This document shows, one piece after another, positions 1-9,328 of a stretch of 64,000 nt of DNA. The notes under the pieces are model-generated. The model had not been told where the DNA came from, did not search any database, and saw only the letters and a list, made by a program, of their open reading frames with translations. The number at the start of each line of letters is the position of its first letter. Position 1 is the first letter of the stretch. The DNA lies in contig NZ_LNTU01000037.1 in NCBI RefSeq assembly GCF_001558695.1, positions 62,001-126,000 of the forward strand, written 5' to 3'. The DNA comes from Paramesorhizobium deserti. GTDB taxonomy: Bacteria; Pseudomonadota; Alphaproteobacteria; Rhizobiales; Rhizobiaceae. The position numbers were made by a program, and so were the translations under genes.

Positions 1-146
1 GCGGGATACCAGATCGTCACAGCGAGATCCCGACCGCGCTGAGGCGCGGAAACGCTTATCTCGTCTACGCCGACTTCGGCAGCTTCGGAGGGAACGGTGA
101 ATGCGGCGGTGAACAGGACGGCGGAAAGAAAATACGGGAGTTTCAT
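1..146 (-). CDS. Secreted alpha/beta hydrolase (dienelactone hydrolase-like), N-terminal fragment
   Basis: Only the first 48 codons are inside the window; the gene runs off the left edge. The start is the ATG at 146-144. The protein opens with a signal peptide (MKLPYFLSAV, then a hydrophobic stretch ending near SEAA). The mature part reads VSAPQRGRDLAVTIWYP, the opening strand typical of secreted dienelactone-hydrolase-like esterases, in which a conserved WYP follows the first beta strand. The catalytic residues lie outside the window, so the family call is inference. It is divergent from the AraC-type regulator that follows, a common regulator/target layout. Confidence 0.6.
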   Translation of the reverse strand, partial: MKLPYFLSAVLFTAAFTVPSEAAEVGVDEISVSAPQRGRDLAVTIWYP

Positions 147-288
147 GGGTGTTTCTCGCTTGTTGCAAAGGATCGGCAATCCATCGCAGAACCTGTGCCC
201 GCCCACGTTCTCGATCGTGATTCAGGTCGTCCCTCATCGCGATTTAGGTCATTATTCCCCAATCGACCGCCACCTCTGAGAGCATGCC

Positions 289-1320
289 TTGATCTTTATT
301 CCACTTCCCTTCGTCGTTGCCCTGTTGCTTGTGATCCGCCTTATCGAGATGCTGCACAGCCAGGAACCGTCAAAAGGCAATCGGCCGTTCCTGGCCCTGA
401 TCGGTCTTTGCGCCTTGCAGTCGCTCGCCGTCGGCTTGCGGTGGGGCTATGGCATTACCGAACTGCGCTACATGCTGCCGGTGCTGGCGAGTTGTCTGCC
501 GCCGCTGGTGATGGCCAGCTTCCGCAGCCTCATGCACCGTGAAGAAGCGCGAACCGGCATTGCCCGCTGGCTCCACGCCGCGCCACCGATCGTGGTCATT
601 GCGCTCTTGGCAATGGCGCCCGGGTTGATCGACTTTGCCCTGATCGCGTTGTTCGTCGGATATGCACTGGCCATACTAAACCTCGGCAGGACCGGGCCGG
701 ACGCTTTAGACGAGGCGCGTCTCGACCGCGTCCTCTCGGCGCACCGCGCCCTCGTCATTGCCGCCGCATCGCTCTGCCTGTCAGCCCTCTTCGACCTTGC
801 CGTTTTCATGGATTTCGAATGGAGCAAGGGGGCGAATGTCGCCCTGATGGTGAGCAATGCCAATCTTCTGGGGCTCCTCCTTCTCGGGCTGACCGCCACC
901 GTCGCTGCCCGCGCGCGAGCACTCCCCTCCCCGGTCGCGGACATGAACGATGCCGCAGCGCAGGCCGCGCAGGACCGGGAAATCCTTGAGCGGATCGATC
1001 ACCTGCTGGTCAAGGAGAAACTGTCCCGCGACGAGAACCTGACCTTGTCACGCCTGGCGCGACGGGCTGGCGTGCCGGCCCGGCAGGTGTCAGGCGCGAT
1101 CAACCGGCTCTCCAGCAGAAACGTCTCGCAATATATCAACGACTTCCGGATCGCCGAGGCCTGCCGGCTGCTTCGCGAAACTGACATGTCCGTGACCGCG
1201 GCGATGTTCGAATCCGGCTTTCAGACGAAATCGAACTTCAACCGCGAGTTCCGGCGGGTCACGTCCCTCAGTCCCGCTTCCTGGCGCGACAAGAACCGAT
1301 CGCCGGAATCCCTACAGTGA
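289..1320 (+). CDS. AraC-family regulator with N-terminal membrane domain
   Basis: A 343-residue protein. Residues 1-205 hold about seven hydrophobic segments, with charged residues between them; the C-terminal ~100 residues carry two helix-turn-helix motifs (LSRLARRAGVPARQVSGAIN and VTAAMFESGFQTKSNFNREF) of the AraC/XylS type. Regulators of this layout sit in the inner membrane and presumably sense a ligand or envelope state there. The start is a TTG at 289; the first residues (IFIPLPFVVALLL) fit the family N-terminus, so I kept it. It is divergent from the hydrolase at the window edge. Its 3' end overlaps the convergent TRAP permease by 9 bases. Target genes are not shown by the sequence; the hydrolase is the best guess. 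Confidence 0.8.
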   Translation: MIFIPLPFVVALLLVIRLIEMLHSQEPSKGNRPFLALIGLCALQSLAVGLRWGYGITELRYMLPVLASCLPPLVMASFRSLMHREEARTGIARWLHAAPPIVVIALLAMAPGLIDFALIALFVGYALAILNLGRTGPDALDEARLDRVLSAHRALVIAAASLCLSALFDLAVFMDFEWSKGANVALMVSNANLLGLLLLGLTATVAARARALPSPVADMNDAAAQAAQDREILERIDHLLVKEKLSRDENLTLSRLARRAGVPARQVSGAINRLSSRNVSQYINDFRIAEACRLLRETDMSVTAAMFESGFQTKSNFNREFRRVTSLSPASWRDKNRSPESLQ

Positions 1321-3078
1321 ACCGAACGGCACAAACAGGATGCCTAGCCCTGCCGCCACGAGTACAACCCGGACCGGCAGCCGGTAAGCCGCGATCAGGC
1401 CGTAGGAAACGCAGGTGAGGCCGACGGCGGTCTTGACGGCGGCAAGGATTGCCTCAACCGGCGCTTCGGCCATTGCAAGAAGGTTCGGATTGGCGATCAT
1501 CGCCAGCGGGATCAGATAAAGCCCTATACCCAGCGCCATCGCCGTGAAGGCCACTTTCAGCCAATCCTCGCGCACCATCCCGGCAGCGATGAAGACCGCG
1601 CCACAAACAGGCGGCGTGATGGTCGACAGGAGTGCGAACCAGAACACGAAGAGATGCGCCTGCAACGGCTCCAGGCCGAGCTGCGTCAGCGCCGGCCCGG
1701 CCACCGAAACGCAGATGACATAGGCCGCCGTCGTGGGCACTTCCATGCCGAGAATGAGGCAGGCGGCAGCGGTGAGGAACAATGACGGCCACAACATGCC
1801 GCCCGCACCCGAAAGGATCAGCGAGGTGATCTTCACGCCAAGGCCGGTGATCGACAGCACGCCGATAATCACCGAAGCGCAAAGGATGATTGCCGCGATC
1901 AGCGATACCTGCCGCGCCGCGCCGACCAGGGCATTCTCGAACCGGACCAGCGCCTCGCGCGGGTTGAAGCGCAGCTTGCCATCGAACAGGAGCAGGACGG
2001 CCCCGGCAAGTATCGCGAAAGCGGCGGCGTATTGCGGCGTGTAACGGGCCCAGAACATGCCCCACAGAAGGATGGAGAATGGCACCAGGAAGAAGGCGGA
2101 GGTGACGAGTACGTCGCGTGGCGCCGGTTTCTGATCCGCCGGTAACCCCTTCAGCGGATAGCGTGTGGTGAAGGCATTGATCCCGACCCATACGGCGAGG
2201 AAATAGAGGATCGCCGGCAGGACCGCCGCCGCCATGATGTCGGTATAGGGCGTGCCGGTCAGTTCCACCATCACGAAGGCCCCTGCCCCCATCAGCGGCG
2301 GCATGATCTGCCCGCCGGAGGAGGCCACCGCCTCGATCGCGCCGGCGAGCCGCTTCGGGTAGCCGAGCCCGACCATCGCCGGAATGGTAATGGCGCCGGT
2401 GGAGGCTACATTCGCAGAGGCCGAGCCGGAGATGGAGCCGAACAGGGCCGAGGAAATCACGGATACCTTGCCTGCGCCACCGTTCAGTCGGCCGGCGGCG
2501 GCCGCTGCAACATTCATGAAGCCCTGCCCCGCTTCACCGGCATTCAGCACCGCGCCGAAGATCACGAAGATCGCGACCGTGCCGACCGAGATGCCGGTCA
2601 GGCTGCCCCACAGCCCGCCCTCGGCGATCGTCAATGTGCCGAGGAAGCTGGCAAGCGGCGTTCCAGCATGACCGAACTCACCCGGGATATATTGACCGAA
2701 CAGGCCGTAGAGCAGCGCCAGCGCGGCGACGCTCGGCAGCGCCCAGCCAATGGCGCGGCGCGCCGTCTCCAGCACCACGGCAAGCAGTGTGATGGCGATC
2801 CCGGTTTGCACCGGGCCTTCGAGGAAACCGTACTGGTCGGCGAGGCTTCCCTCATTCACCGCCACCCAAAGGCACGCCGCGATCCCCGCCACCGCCAGCA
2901 CCCAGCCCGAAAGGCGCTTCAGGCCGCTCGAAGGCACGAAAATCAGGAGCCACGGCAGGATCAGCGCCATATGCAGCGGCCGGCTGACGAGGTTCGGCAC
3001 GAGGCCGGAAAAGATCAGCCCCAGGTGAAAGGCGACAAGCAGCGCGGCGAGAGCCGCAAGAAGAATGCGTTTGGTCAT
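1312..3078 (-). CDS. TRAP transporter fused permease (4TM/12TM, TAXI type)
   Basis: A 588-residue membrane protein with about 17 hydrophobic segments. The N-terminal ~110 residues correspond to the small DctQ-like module and the rest to the DctM-like module, joined in one chain as is usual for TAXI-type TRAP systems. DctM-type glycine/serine-rich segments are visible (GSISGSASANVASTGAITIP; SGGQIMPPLMGAGAFVM). It uses an ion gradient to import the substrate delivered by the periplasmic protein encoded just upstream. Gene order binding protein then permease, both on the minus strand and 76 bases apart, suggests one operon. The substrate cannot be read from the sequence. Confidence 0.9.
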   Translation of the reverse strand: MTKRILLAALAALLVAFHLGLIFSGLVPNLVSRPLHMALILPWLLIFVPSSGLKRLSGWVLAVAGIAACLWVAVNEGSLADQYGFLEGPVQTGIAITLLAVVLETARRAIGWALPSVAALALLYGLFGQYIPGEFGHAGTPLASFLGTLTIAEGGLWGSLTGISVGTVAIFVIFGAVLNAGEAGQGFMNVAAAAAGRLNGGAGKVSVISSALFGSISGSASANVASTGAITIPAMVGLGYPKRLAGAIEAVASSGGQIMPPLMGAGAFVMVELTGTPYTDIMAAAVLPAILYFLAVWVGINAFTTRYPLKGLPADQKPAPRDVLVTSAFFLVPFSILLWGMFWARYTPQYAAAFAILAGAVLLLFDGKLRFNPREALVRFENALVGAARQVSLIAAIILCASVIIGVLSITGLGVKITSLILSGAGGMLWPSLFLTAAACLILGMEVPTTAAYVICVSVAGPALTQLGLEPLQAHLFVFWFALLSTITPPVCGAVFIAAGMVREDWLKVAFTAMALGIGLYLIPLAMIANPNLLAMAEAPVEAILAAVKTAVGLTCVSYGLIAAYRLPVRVVLVAAGLGILFVPFGSL

Positions 3079-3154
3079 CGATTGGTCGGGCGGGAATGGA
3101 ACGGCGGGCGAAAGAACAAGGGCACGGCATCCGCCGCGCCCATCGCGATAAGGC

Positions 3155-4117
3155 CTACATCTGCCCGTCGCTCAATTCAAAGCCCACTTCCTTGTAGTAG
3201 CGGACGGCGCCGGGGTGCAGCTTGCCGGTGATGTTGGCCAGCAGGCCCTTGTCGACACCCTTCCACCAGGGCGCCGAGCCGCTCATCGCCGCCTTCTGCT
3301 CCCAGAAGGTCTTGGTGAGCTGATAGGCCGTCTCGTCGTCCATCGCTGCAGTGGCATAGGCAACGACGGGCAGAGACGTCGTCAGAATGTCCTTGTCCTG
3401 GCCGGCATAGGTGCCGGCAGGGATAGTCAACGGTGTACGCTTGGTCTCGGCTTCCTGCTCAGGCGTCAGCGACAGGATATTGACCTCGGTGCTCGCCGCG
3501 ACCTCCACGACATTGGGCGCGGGCCACGAACCGGCGGTGACGAAGCCGTCGATCTGTCCGTTCTTCAACGCGTCGACGGCATTGGAGAGTTCCGCGTCGG
3601 CAATCTTCACCTTGCCGTCAAGGCCGAATAGCTGAAGATATTTCTCGCCCTCGGTCGCGCCAAACGATCCCTTGCCGAGCAGAATGGTCTTGCCCTCCAT
3701 GCCGGCGAAATCCTCCGTACCCGAGGCCTTTGACATGACGAAGTGCATGGCTAGCGAGGGGATCGGGAACAGGGCGCGGATTTCGGCGAATTTCGGGTTG
3801 CCCTTGCCCTCGAAGGCGCCCGTTCCCTTCTGCGCCGCATCGACCAGCGCCGGCGGTGTCGTGAAGACATAGTCGCCGCCGCGTGCACGCACTTCCATCA
3901 CATTCTGCACCGAGCCCTGACTCTCCTCGATGGTCATGATGATATTGCCGTCGGTGCCCTTTTTTATGGCCTCGGCGACCTCGACCCCCATCTGGTAATA
4001 GGACGAGCCTGCCTTGGCGGATTTATAGGTTATGCGGGTTTCGGCATTTGCGGCGGTGGTGGCGAACCCCAGGACCAGGGCCGAGGTGAGCACGACTTTG
4101 ACGGCTGAATGAAGCAT
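3155..4117 (-). CDS. TAXI-family TRAP transporter solute-binding protein
   Basis: A 320-residue periplasmic binding protein with a Sec signal peptide (first ~25 residues, cleavage after a motif like TTAANA). The mature chain starts ETRITYKSAKAGSSYYQMG, the characteristic beginning of the TAXI family, in which a GSxYY-like loop contributes to the ligand site. It feeds the fused permease encoded 76 bases downstream. TAXI proteins of known function bind small carboxylates such as glutamate or 2-oxoglutarate, but the ligand here is unknown. The upstream intergenic region (about 175 bases to the divergent beta-lactamase) must hold both promoters; I see no clear operator in it. Confidence 0.9.
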   Translation of the reverse strand: MLHSAVKVVLTSALVLGFATTAANAETRITYKSAKAGSSYYQMGVEVAEAIKKGTDGNIIMTIEESQGSVQNVMEVRARGGDYVFTTPPALVDAAQKGTGAFEGKGNPKFAEIRALFPIPSLAMHFVMSKASGTEDFAGMEGKTILLGKGSFGATEGEKYLQLFGLDGKVKIADAELSNAVDALKNGQIDGFVTAGSWPAPNVVEVAASTEVNILSLTPEQEAETKRTPLTIPAGTYAGQDKDILTTSLPVVAYATAAMDDETAYQLTKTFWEQKAAMSGSAPWWKGVDKGLLANITGKLHPGAVRYYKEVGFELSDGQM

Positions 4118-4292
4118 TGCTGGATGTCCTCCCTGTCTTTACTGCTCCCGCATAGCAGGTGCCATCCCGTTTGGCCAATGCCCAAGTTTTTCTAATGGCT
4201 CCCGCAAGGTATCCTCGTTTGTCCAGTCACTTCGGGCCAGGTATATCGGCTGCACTTCAAAACCGGCTGCACGCGCGGCCGATCAGACGGAT

Positions 4293-5501
4293 ATGAGGGT
4301 ATTGGCTGCCATGACAAAAAGCTTCCTTCTGAAATCTGGCGTTCTCGCAGCTGCCACGCTGTTCATCGGCGCCGATGTCAACGCGGCCGGCAGCGATGTC
4401 CGGGACCGGCTCCAGCAGGTCGTGAGTGAAGCGGTTCTACCTGTCATGAAGGAATATGCCGTGCCGGGATTGGCCGTGGCAGTTACGGCCGGAGGCAGGC
4501 AATATTTCTTCAATTACGGCGTCGCTTCGAAGGAGAATGACAGGGAAGTCACCGAAAACACGCTTTTTGAAATCGGCTCGATCAGCAAGACCTTCAACGC
4601 GACGCTTGCCGGCTATGCCGAAGCGGTGGGCAAGCTCTCCTTCACCGACAAGGCGAGCAAATATTGGCCGGCGCTCAACGGCAGTAGCTTCGACAGGATC
4701 AGCCTTCTCGAGCTTGGCGCCTATACCGCGGGTGGCCTGCCGCTCCAGTTCCCGAAGGATGTCACGACAGACGAAAAGATGCTCGCTTATTACCGGAACT
4801 GGCGCCCGGATTATGCTCCCGGCACGCACCGGCAATATTCTAACCCGAGCATCGGGCTCTTCGGTTATCTCACCGCCAGAAGCATGAACGCGCCTTATGA
4901 CGAGCTGATGAGCAAGAAGCTGCTTGCGATGCTGGACTTGAGGAACACCTATGTCAAAGTCCCTGAAAACCGCATGGGCGATTATGCATACGGCTATCTG
5001 AAGGACGGCAAGCCGGTGCGGGTGTCGCCGGGTGTCCTGGATTCAGAAGCCTATGGCGTACGGACAACCTCGGCCGACCTGATCAAATTCGTCGAGAAGA
5101 ATATCGACCCGTCGAAGCTCAATCCCGCCTTGCGAAAAGCGATTGCGGCCACCCACACCGGTTATTACTGGATCCGTCCGATGACGCAGAGCCTAGGGTG
5201 GGAACTTTATCCCTACCCTGTCGCGCTTGACCGTCTGCTTGAGGGGAATTCCGCTGGCATGGCGCGCAAGGCCAACAAGGCCGAGAAGCTGGACCCGCCG
5301 CTGCCGCCGCAGGAGGATATCCTTCTCAACAAAACCGGTTCCACGCGCGGCTTCGGCGCCTATGCCGCATTTGTTCCCACCAAGAGGATCGGCGTCGTGA
5401 TCCTGGCGAACAAGGCTTATCCCATCCCAGAGCGGGTGAAGGCCGGCTACCGGATATTGCAGGCGCTGGACCGCGAGACAGGCTCTGCCAGCGCTCGCTG
5501 A
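4293..5501 (+). CDS. ampC: Class C (AmpC/OCH-like) beta-lactamase
   Basis: A 402-residue serine beta-lactamase with a signal peptide ending near DVNAAG. All class C motifs are present: the nucleophile motif S96-I-S-K99, Y182-S-N184, and K347-T-G349. Flanking stretches such as GLPLQF, YSNPSIGLFGYL and TGSTRGFGAYAAF resemble the OCH cephalosporinases of Ochrobactrum as I remember them. It should hydrolyse cephalosporins in the periplasm. A second possible start is the ATG at 4311 (seventh codon), which gives a more compact signal peptide. No ampR-type LysR gene lies next to it, so the usual divergent regulator is missing locally. Confidence 0.9.
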   Translation: MRVLAAMTKSFLLKSGVLAAATLFIGADVNAAGSDVRDRLQQVVSEAVLPVMKEYAVPGLAVAVTAGGRQYFFNYGVASKENDREVTENTLFEIGSISKTFNATLAGYAEAVGKLSFTDKASKYWPALNGSSFDRISLLELGAYTAGGLPLQFPKDVTTDEKMLAYYRNWRPDYAPGTHRQYSNPSIGLFGYLTARSMNAPYDELMSKKLLAMLDLRNTYVKVPENRMGDYAYGYLKDGKPVRVSPGVLDSEAYGVRTTSADLIKFVEKNIDPSKLNPALRKAIAATHTGYYWIRPMTQSLGWELYPYPVALDRLLEGNSAGMARKANKAEKLDPPLPPQEDILLNKTGSTRGFGAYAAFVPTKRIGVVILANKAYPIPERVKAGYRILQALDRETGSASAR

Positions 5502-5527
5502 CCCATCTTTCGGCGATCGGCAAGACG

Positions 5528-5570
5528 AAGCCCGCCACGCGCATTTCAGGCACGCAGCGGGCTTTCAAGG
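5528..5570. terminator. Hairpin between convergent genes
   Basis: Arms AAGCCCGC and GCGGGCTT enclose a 21-base loop, followed by TTC on the plus strand. It lies between the ends of the convergent beta-lactamase and PQQ dehydrogenase genes and could terminate both. The long loop and short T run make this only moderately convincing. Confidence 0.45.
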
Positions 5571-5605
5571 TAGAGGCAGCGCCCACCGAAGGAGGCGGCT
5601 GCGAT

Positions 5606-7537
5606 TTATTTCCCATCCGGCAGGGTGAAGGCAATGACCTGATCGCTGACGCGCGGCGTCAGAATGGAATTGCCGCCGGCTACGAAGACCACATATTGCT
5701 TGCCCTTGTAGGTATAGACGGCAGGCATGGCGACCGCCGGAGCATCCACCAGTGCTTTCCATACCTCATTGCCGGTCTTCACATCATAGGCTCTGACCTT
5801 GGAATCCATGGAGGCACCGATGAAGATGAGGCCACCCTTGGTGATCACCGGTGCACCTATGGTCACGGAGCCCCAGGAGTCGGGCATGTAGAAGCCCCAT
5901 TGCTGGACGGCGCCCAGAGGCTTACGCCACAGGAGGTCGCCCGTCTTCAGATCGTAGGCTGACATTTCTCCGTAGGGCGGATTCCAGCATGGCATGCCGA
6001 GCGGGTTAAGGAAGTTCGACAGACGGAAACCATAGGGGCTGCCCCGCATCGGAGCATAGCCACCGGTCTCGTGTGCTCCGTTGTTGGTGACCTGGTTATA
6101 CTGGTCTCTCGGGATAAGCTGATAAATCTGCACCACCTGGGTGTGATTGACGACGAATGTCTGGCTTTCAGGATCCACCGCACCACCGCCCCATTCGACA
6201 CCGCCGATGGTGCCGGGATAAGTGAGGGTGCCTTTCAGGCTTGGCGGCGTGAAGGGGCCGTCATAACGCAGTTCCTTCGCCTTGCGGCTGCAATAGCCGA
6301 AGCTCAGTGCATCGGCGAGCCAGAACACGCCGGGCCACTTTTCATTCACCACCGGTTGCGGACGGGCGACGAAAGGCTGTGTCTTGGCCGCCACCTCGCC
6401 TTCTACATCGGACGCAGGAACCGGTCGTTCCTCGATCGGGTAGACCGGCTCGCCGGTATAGCGGTTAAGGACATAAAGGAAGCCCTGCTTGGAGGTCTGC
6501 ACCAGAGCCGGAATCTTCTGTCCGTCCTTCTCGATGTCGATCAGCGTCGGCGGTGAGTTGGTGTCGAAGTCCCAGATATCGTGGTGCACCAGCTGACGGC
6601 TCCAGATCACGTTTCCCGTCTCCGTATCGACGGCCGTCACGGATGTTGCGAGCGGAATCGGATCGAGCCGGTTGCCGCCATAGAAATTCGGGCTGGGAGA
6701 ACTGACCGGGAGATAAAGAATATTACGATCCGGATCGATCGACATGCTGGCCCAGACATTGGACGTGCCTGTTTTTGACCACATCTCCTTGGGGATTGCA
6801 TCGAAGGTCCATTCGAGCTCGCCCGTCCTGGCATCGATGGCGAACACCGAGCCCGGAGGATCGGCGGTATCCGTCCAGTCACGGCCTGCCCAACCTACAA
6901 TGAGCTTGTCTTTGTAGACAGTCGGCGGCTGAAGGAGGGAAAGCGGCCATATGTTGTTGACCTTGTTCCAGACATTGATGTCGAGAATGCCGTTCTGTCC
7001 GAAATCCGCGCAGGGGCGGCCAGTATCGGCATCGACCGCATGCAGCTTTGCATCCATTGTGCCGATGTAGACCCGCTTCTGGCAGGCCTGTCCCTCGACC
7101 GGATTTTCGGCTTCCCAATAGGCGACGCCGCGGTTCTTCATATCGGGCTGGGTCAGCGCCTTCAGGACCGCCTGGCTCTTATAGGTCCACTTCACCTTGC
7201 CCGTATCAGGCTCGATGGCGACGATGTTGTAGAACGGCGTGCCGACATAGACCGTATCGTTGACGAAAAGCGGCGTTGCCGACCAGACGGACATGGGCAC
7301 GTCGCCGCTGCCGTCCGACACGTCGCCGGTATGGACTTCCCAGGCCTTTTTCAGCGTGCCGACATTCTGAGGCGTGATCTGGTCCGCGGGAGAATATTTC
7401 TGCGCCTTGAGGTCACCATTGAAGGTCGACCAAGTATTGTCGTCGGCCTTTGCCGAGGCCAGCCCAAGCGCGGTCGCCAATGCAAGCCCCGAACACTTCA
7501 GTGCGAGGCTTGAATAAAGAGAGACGGTCCTTTTCAT
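5606..7537 (-). CDS. PQQ-dependent dehydrogenase, catalytic subunit (SldA/glucose dehydrogenase-like)
   Basis: A periplasmic quinoprotein of 643 residues with a signal peptide (MKRTVSLYSS onward, cleavage near ASAKA). The chain shows the eight-bladed propeller style of the membrane-bound glucose/quinate/polyol dehydrogenases: TWSTFNGDLKAQKYSP near the start, blade motifs such as GKVKWTYKSQ, and the active-site segment LVHHDIWDFDTNSPP. Such enzymes oxidise sugars or polyols and pass electrons to ubiquinone. Glucose dehydrogenase normally carries its membrane anchor on the same chain; here the anchor is a separate upstream gene whose stop overlaps this start by four bases (ATGA). That arrangement resembles sldB-sldA of acetic acid bacteria. 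Longer reading upstream is out-of-gene extension; I chose the ATG at 7537. Confidence 0.85.
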   Translation of the reverse strand: MKRTVSLYSSLALKCSGLALATALGLASAKADDNTWSTFNGDLKAQKYSPADQITPQNVGTLKKAWEVHTGDVSDGSGDVPMSVWSATPLFVNDTVYVGTPFYNIVAIEPDTGKVKWTYKSQAVLKALTQPDMKNRGVAYWEAENPVEGQACQKRVYIGTMDAKLHAVDADTGRPCADFGQNGILDINVWNKVNNIWPLSLLQPPTVYKDKLIVGWAGRDWTDTADPPGSVFAIDARTGELEWTFDAIPKEMWSKTGTSNVWASMSIDPDRNILYLPVSSPSPNFYGGNRLDPIPLATSVTAVDTETGNVIWSRQLVHHDIWDFDTNSPPTLIDIEKDGQKIPALVQTSKQGFLYVLNRYTGEPVYPIEERPVPASDVEGEVAAKTQPFVARPQPVVNEKWPGVFWLADALSFGYCSRKAKELRYDGPFTPPSLKGTLTYPGTIGGVEWGGGAVDPESQTFVVNHTQVVQIYQLIPRDQYNQVTNNGAHETGGYAPMRGSPYGFRLSNFLNPLGMPCWNPPYGEMSAYDLKTGDLLWRKPLGAVQQWGFYMPDSWGSVTIGAPVITKGGLIFIGASMDSKVRAYDVKTGNEVWKALVDAPAVAMPAVYTYKGKQYVVFVAGGNSILTPRVSDQVIAFTLPDGK

Positions 7538-7917
7538 GAGGTTGCCTTTCCTTTCACCGTACGTGCGCCGCGGCTGGCCGGAGCATCCTGATGCCTGGTG
7601 GCGAGAAGCCAGCCGATCAGGCAGACCGCCATCGCGAGCAAGAGCCATTTGCTGTCCAGGAAATAAGCGGCGAGGGCCGTCCCGAGAATTCCCAGCAGCA
7701 GCAGGAAGATGAGCGTCCCGCGCAGCCAACCCCGCATCTTGGGCCACATCGCGATCGCCATTGCGGCAAGCAGGATCGCTGCGCTTGAGGCAATGACCAG
7801 GAGAGCGCCTCCGGTGCCGTTTATCCCACTCGAACGGGTGGTATAGGCGATAAGGGATAGAATGAGACCAGCCGCCGCCCCGAGGGCGATCAGACCGGCA
7901 CTTGTTGCCCGGCTCAT
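7534..7917 (-). CDS. Small membrane subunit of PQQ dehydrogenase (SldB-like)
   Basis: A 127-residue protein with four hydrophobic segments: AGLIALGAAAGLILSLIAY, GALLVIASSAAILLAAMAIA, GTLIFLLLLGILGTALAAYF and LLLAMAVCLIGWLLA. It matches in size and topology the N-terminal anchor of membrane glucose dehydrogenase and the separate SldB subunit, which binds quinone and holds the catalytic subunit at the membrane. The start at 7917 is supported by GGAG eight bases upstream; a longer start at 7962 lacks this. Its stop codon overlaps the start of the catalytic gene (ATGA), which implies translational coupling and a 1:1 complex. I infer the role from position and topology rather than sequence identity. 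Confidence 0.75.
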   Translation of the reverse strand: MSRATSAGLIALGAAAGLILSLIAYTTRSSGINGTGGALLVIASSAAILLAAMAIAMWPKMRGWLRGTLIFLLLLGILGTALAAYFLDSKWLLLAMAVCLIGWLLATRHQDAPASRGARTVKGKATS

Positions 7918-8415
7918 TGTCGTCACTCCATGTCTTGGCTGAGAATTGTCACCGCCCAGCATATCTTCAGTTCAGAAATGGCCGCACGCCTCCAGATCAG
8001 AACCGGCGCGCATCATCCATTACCTTTATCAGCAAGCTAGAGGCAGATCATGAAGAAATACTTAAGTCAATACTGATGCATTATTCCGTTAATTCTGAAT
8101 TATATCATATTCTTCTATTTATATTGAAATCACTTCAAATTCTCCTTCGGTATATCCGCCTAGCCCAGCGGCCGACGCAGATGCACGGCTGCACACAACC
8201 GTTTTGATGAAATATCGGGAGATGATTCGGTGTTTCATCACCGGACTGGGAGCGAGAAGCCCGCTTCTCACTTTTGCCAAGCGGCCTTGACGCGAGCGCG
8301 TGTTCAGCCGACAACCGGCAAATCCGCCTGATACGCCTATGTTTTAAGGCTTGGATTTCGCCCAAAACGGCTGGAATCTAACAAGAAAAACGATCGGAAT
8401 TTGCAGGAGCATCCC
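7918..8415. other. Intergenic region between PQQ dehydrogenase operon and LysR gene
   Basis: About 500 bases, AT-rich in the middle (8050-8150), holding the divergent promoters of the dehydrogenase operon and the LysR gene. No gene, clear operator or terminator could be made out. LysR boxes (T-N11-A) are too loose to assign by eye. Confidence 0.5.
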
Positions 8416-9321
8416 ATGTTGCGTGACTTCAGCGATACCATCGCCTTCGTGAAGGTCGTGCAGGAGGGAAGCTTCACCGCCGCCGCCCGGGCATTGAAAA
8501 CGCCCAAGGCGAGGATCAGCAGAAAGGTCCAGGAGCTCGAACGCCGGCTCGGCGCGCAACTTCTGAACAGGACGACGCGCAGCCTCAGGCTCACCGAAGC
8601 GGGCTCGATCTATTTCGAGCATTGCCGAAAGCTGGTGAAGGATATCGAGGACGCCGAGAATGCCGTCGGCGAACTGCAGCAACACCCGCGCGGCTGGCTC
8701 AAGATCACCGCGCCGCACTGGCTTGGCACCCGCGCGCTGGTACCGATCCTCAGCGAATTCCGCGAGATCCATCCCGACGTCTTCCCCCAGTTGTTCCTCG
8801 GCCATGAAGTGACCGACATCATCGCCAGGGATATCGATGTCGCGTTCCGGGTCTGGGATGGACCGCTCCCGGATTCCTCACTCACGGCAAGGCGGCTCGG
8901 CAGCCTGCGGATGGGTATCTATGCCGCGCCATCCTATATCGAGCGCTGGGGAAAGCCCGAGCATCCGTCGGAACTGGAGAACCACGCCTGCCTTGTCACG
9001 CAGATCTATTTCGACAGGCCCGTCCATGCCTGGCCGCTGATCAGGGAGGGATCACGCAGCGAATTTCCCATCCGCCCCGTCGCCGTCGCCGGTGATCCGG
9101 AAGGATTGCACGGCTTTCTCCTGGCCGGGGATGGGCTGCAATTGTCGAACCACGTGCTCGTCAGGGCCGATGTCGCCGCGGGTCGGCTCGTCCGGGTTCT
9201 TCCGGAGTGGTCGGGGCCCGAATTCGGACTATACGCGTTGAGGGCCGGCGGCCGGGTGCAGCCGCCGAAGCTCAAGGCCTTCATGGATTTCCTCCTGCCC
9301 CGGCTGGACCTGGAGGCCTGA
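8416..9321 (+). CDS. LysR-family transcriptional regulator
   Basis: A 301-residue LysR regulator. The N-terminal winged helix-turn-helix is typical (MLRDFSDTIAFVKVVQEGSF, with FTAAARALKTPKARISRKVQ as helices 2-3 and LLNRTTRSLRLTEAG as the wing), followed by the effector domain from about residue 90. The ATG at 8416 is preceded by GGAG six bases upstream; an alternative TTG lies 15 bases earlier. It belongs to the CrgA/DmlR-like branch by general look. It is divergent from the PQQ dehydrogenase operon and convergent with the MBL-fold hydrolase, and could control either. Confidence 0.9.
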   Translation: MLRDFSDTIAFVKVVQEGSFTAAARALKTPKARISRKVQELERRLGAQLLNRTTRSLRLTEAGSIYFEHCRKLVKDIEDAENAVGELQQHPRGWLKITAPHWLGTRALVPILSEFREIHPDVFPQLFLGHEVTDIIARDIDVAFRVWDGPLPDSSLTARRLGSLRMGIYAAPSYIERWGKPEHPSELENHACLVTQIYFDRPVHAWPLIREGSRSEFPIRPVAVAGDPEGLHGFLLAGDGLQLSNHVLVRADVAAGRLVRVLPEWSGPEFGLYALRAGGRVQPPKLKAFMDFLLPRLDLEA

Positions 9322-9328
9322 CCGCCCG

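Noticed and set aside
7538-7747. Upstream extension of the PQQ dehydrogenase frame by 70 codons
   Set aside because: It lies entirely inside the small membrane subunit gene in another frame; the signal peptide begins at the ATG at 7537.
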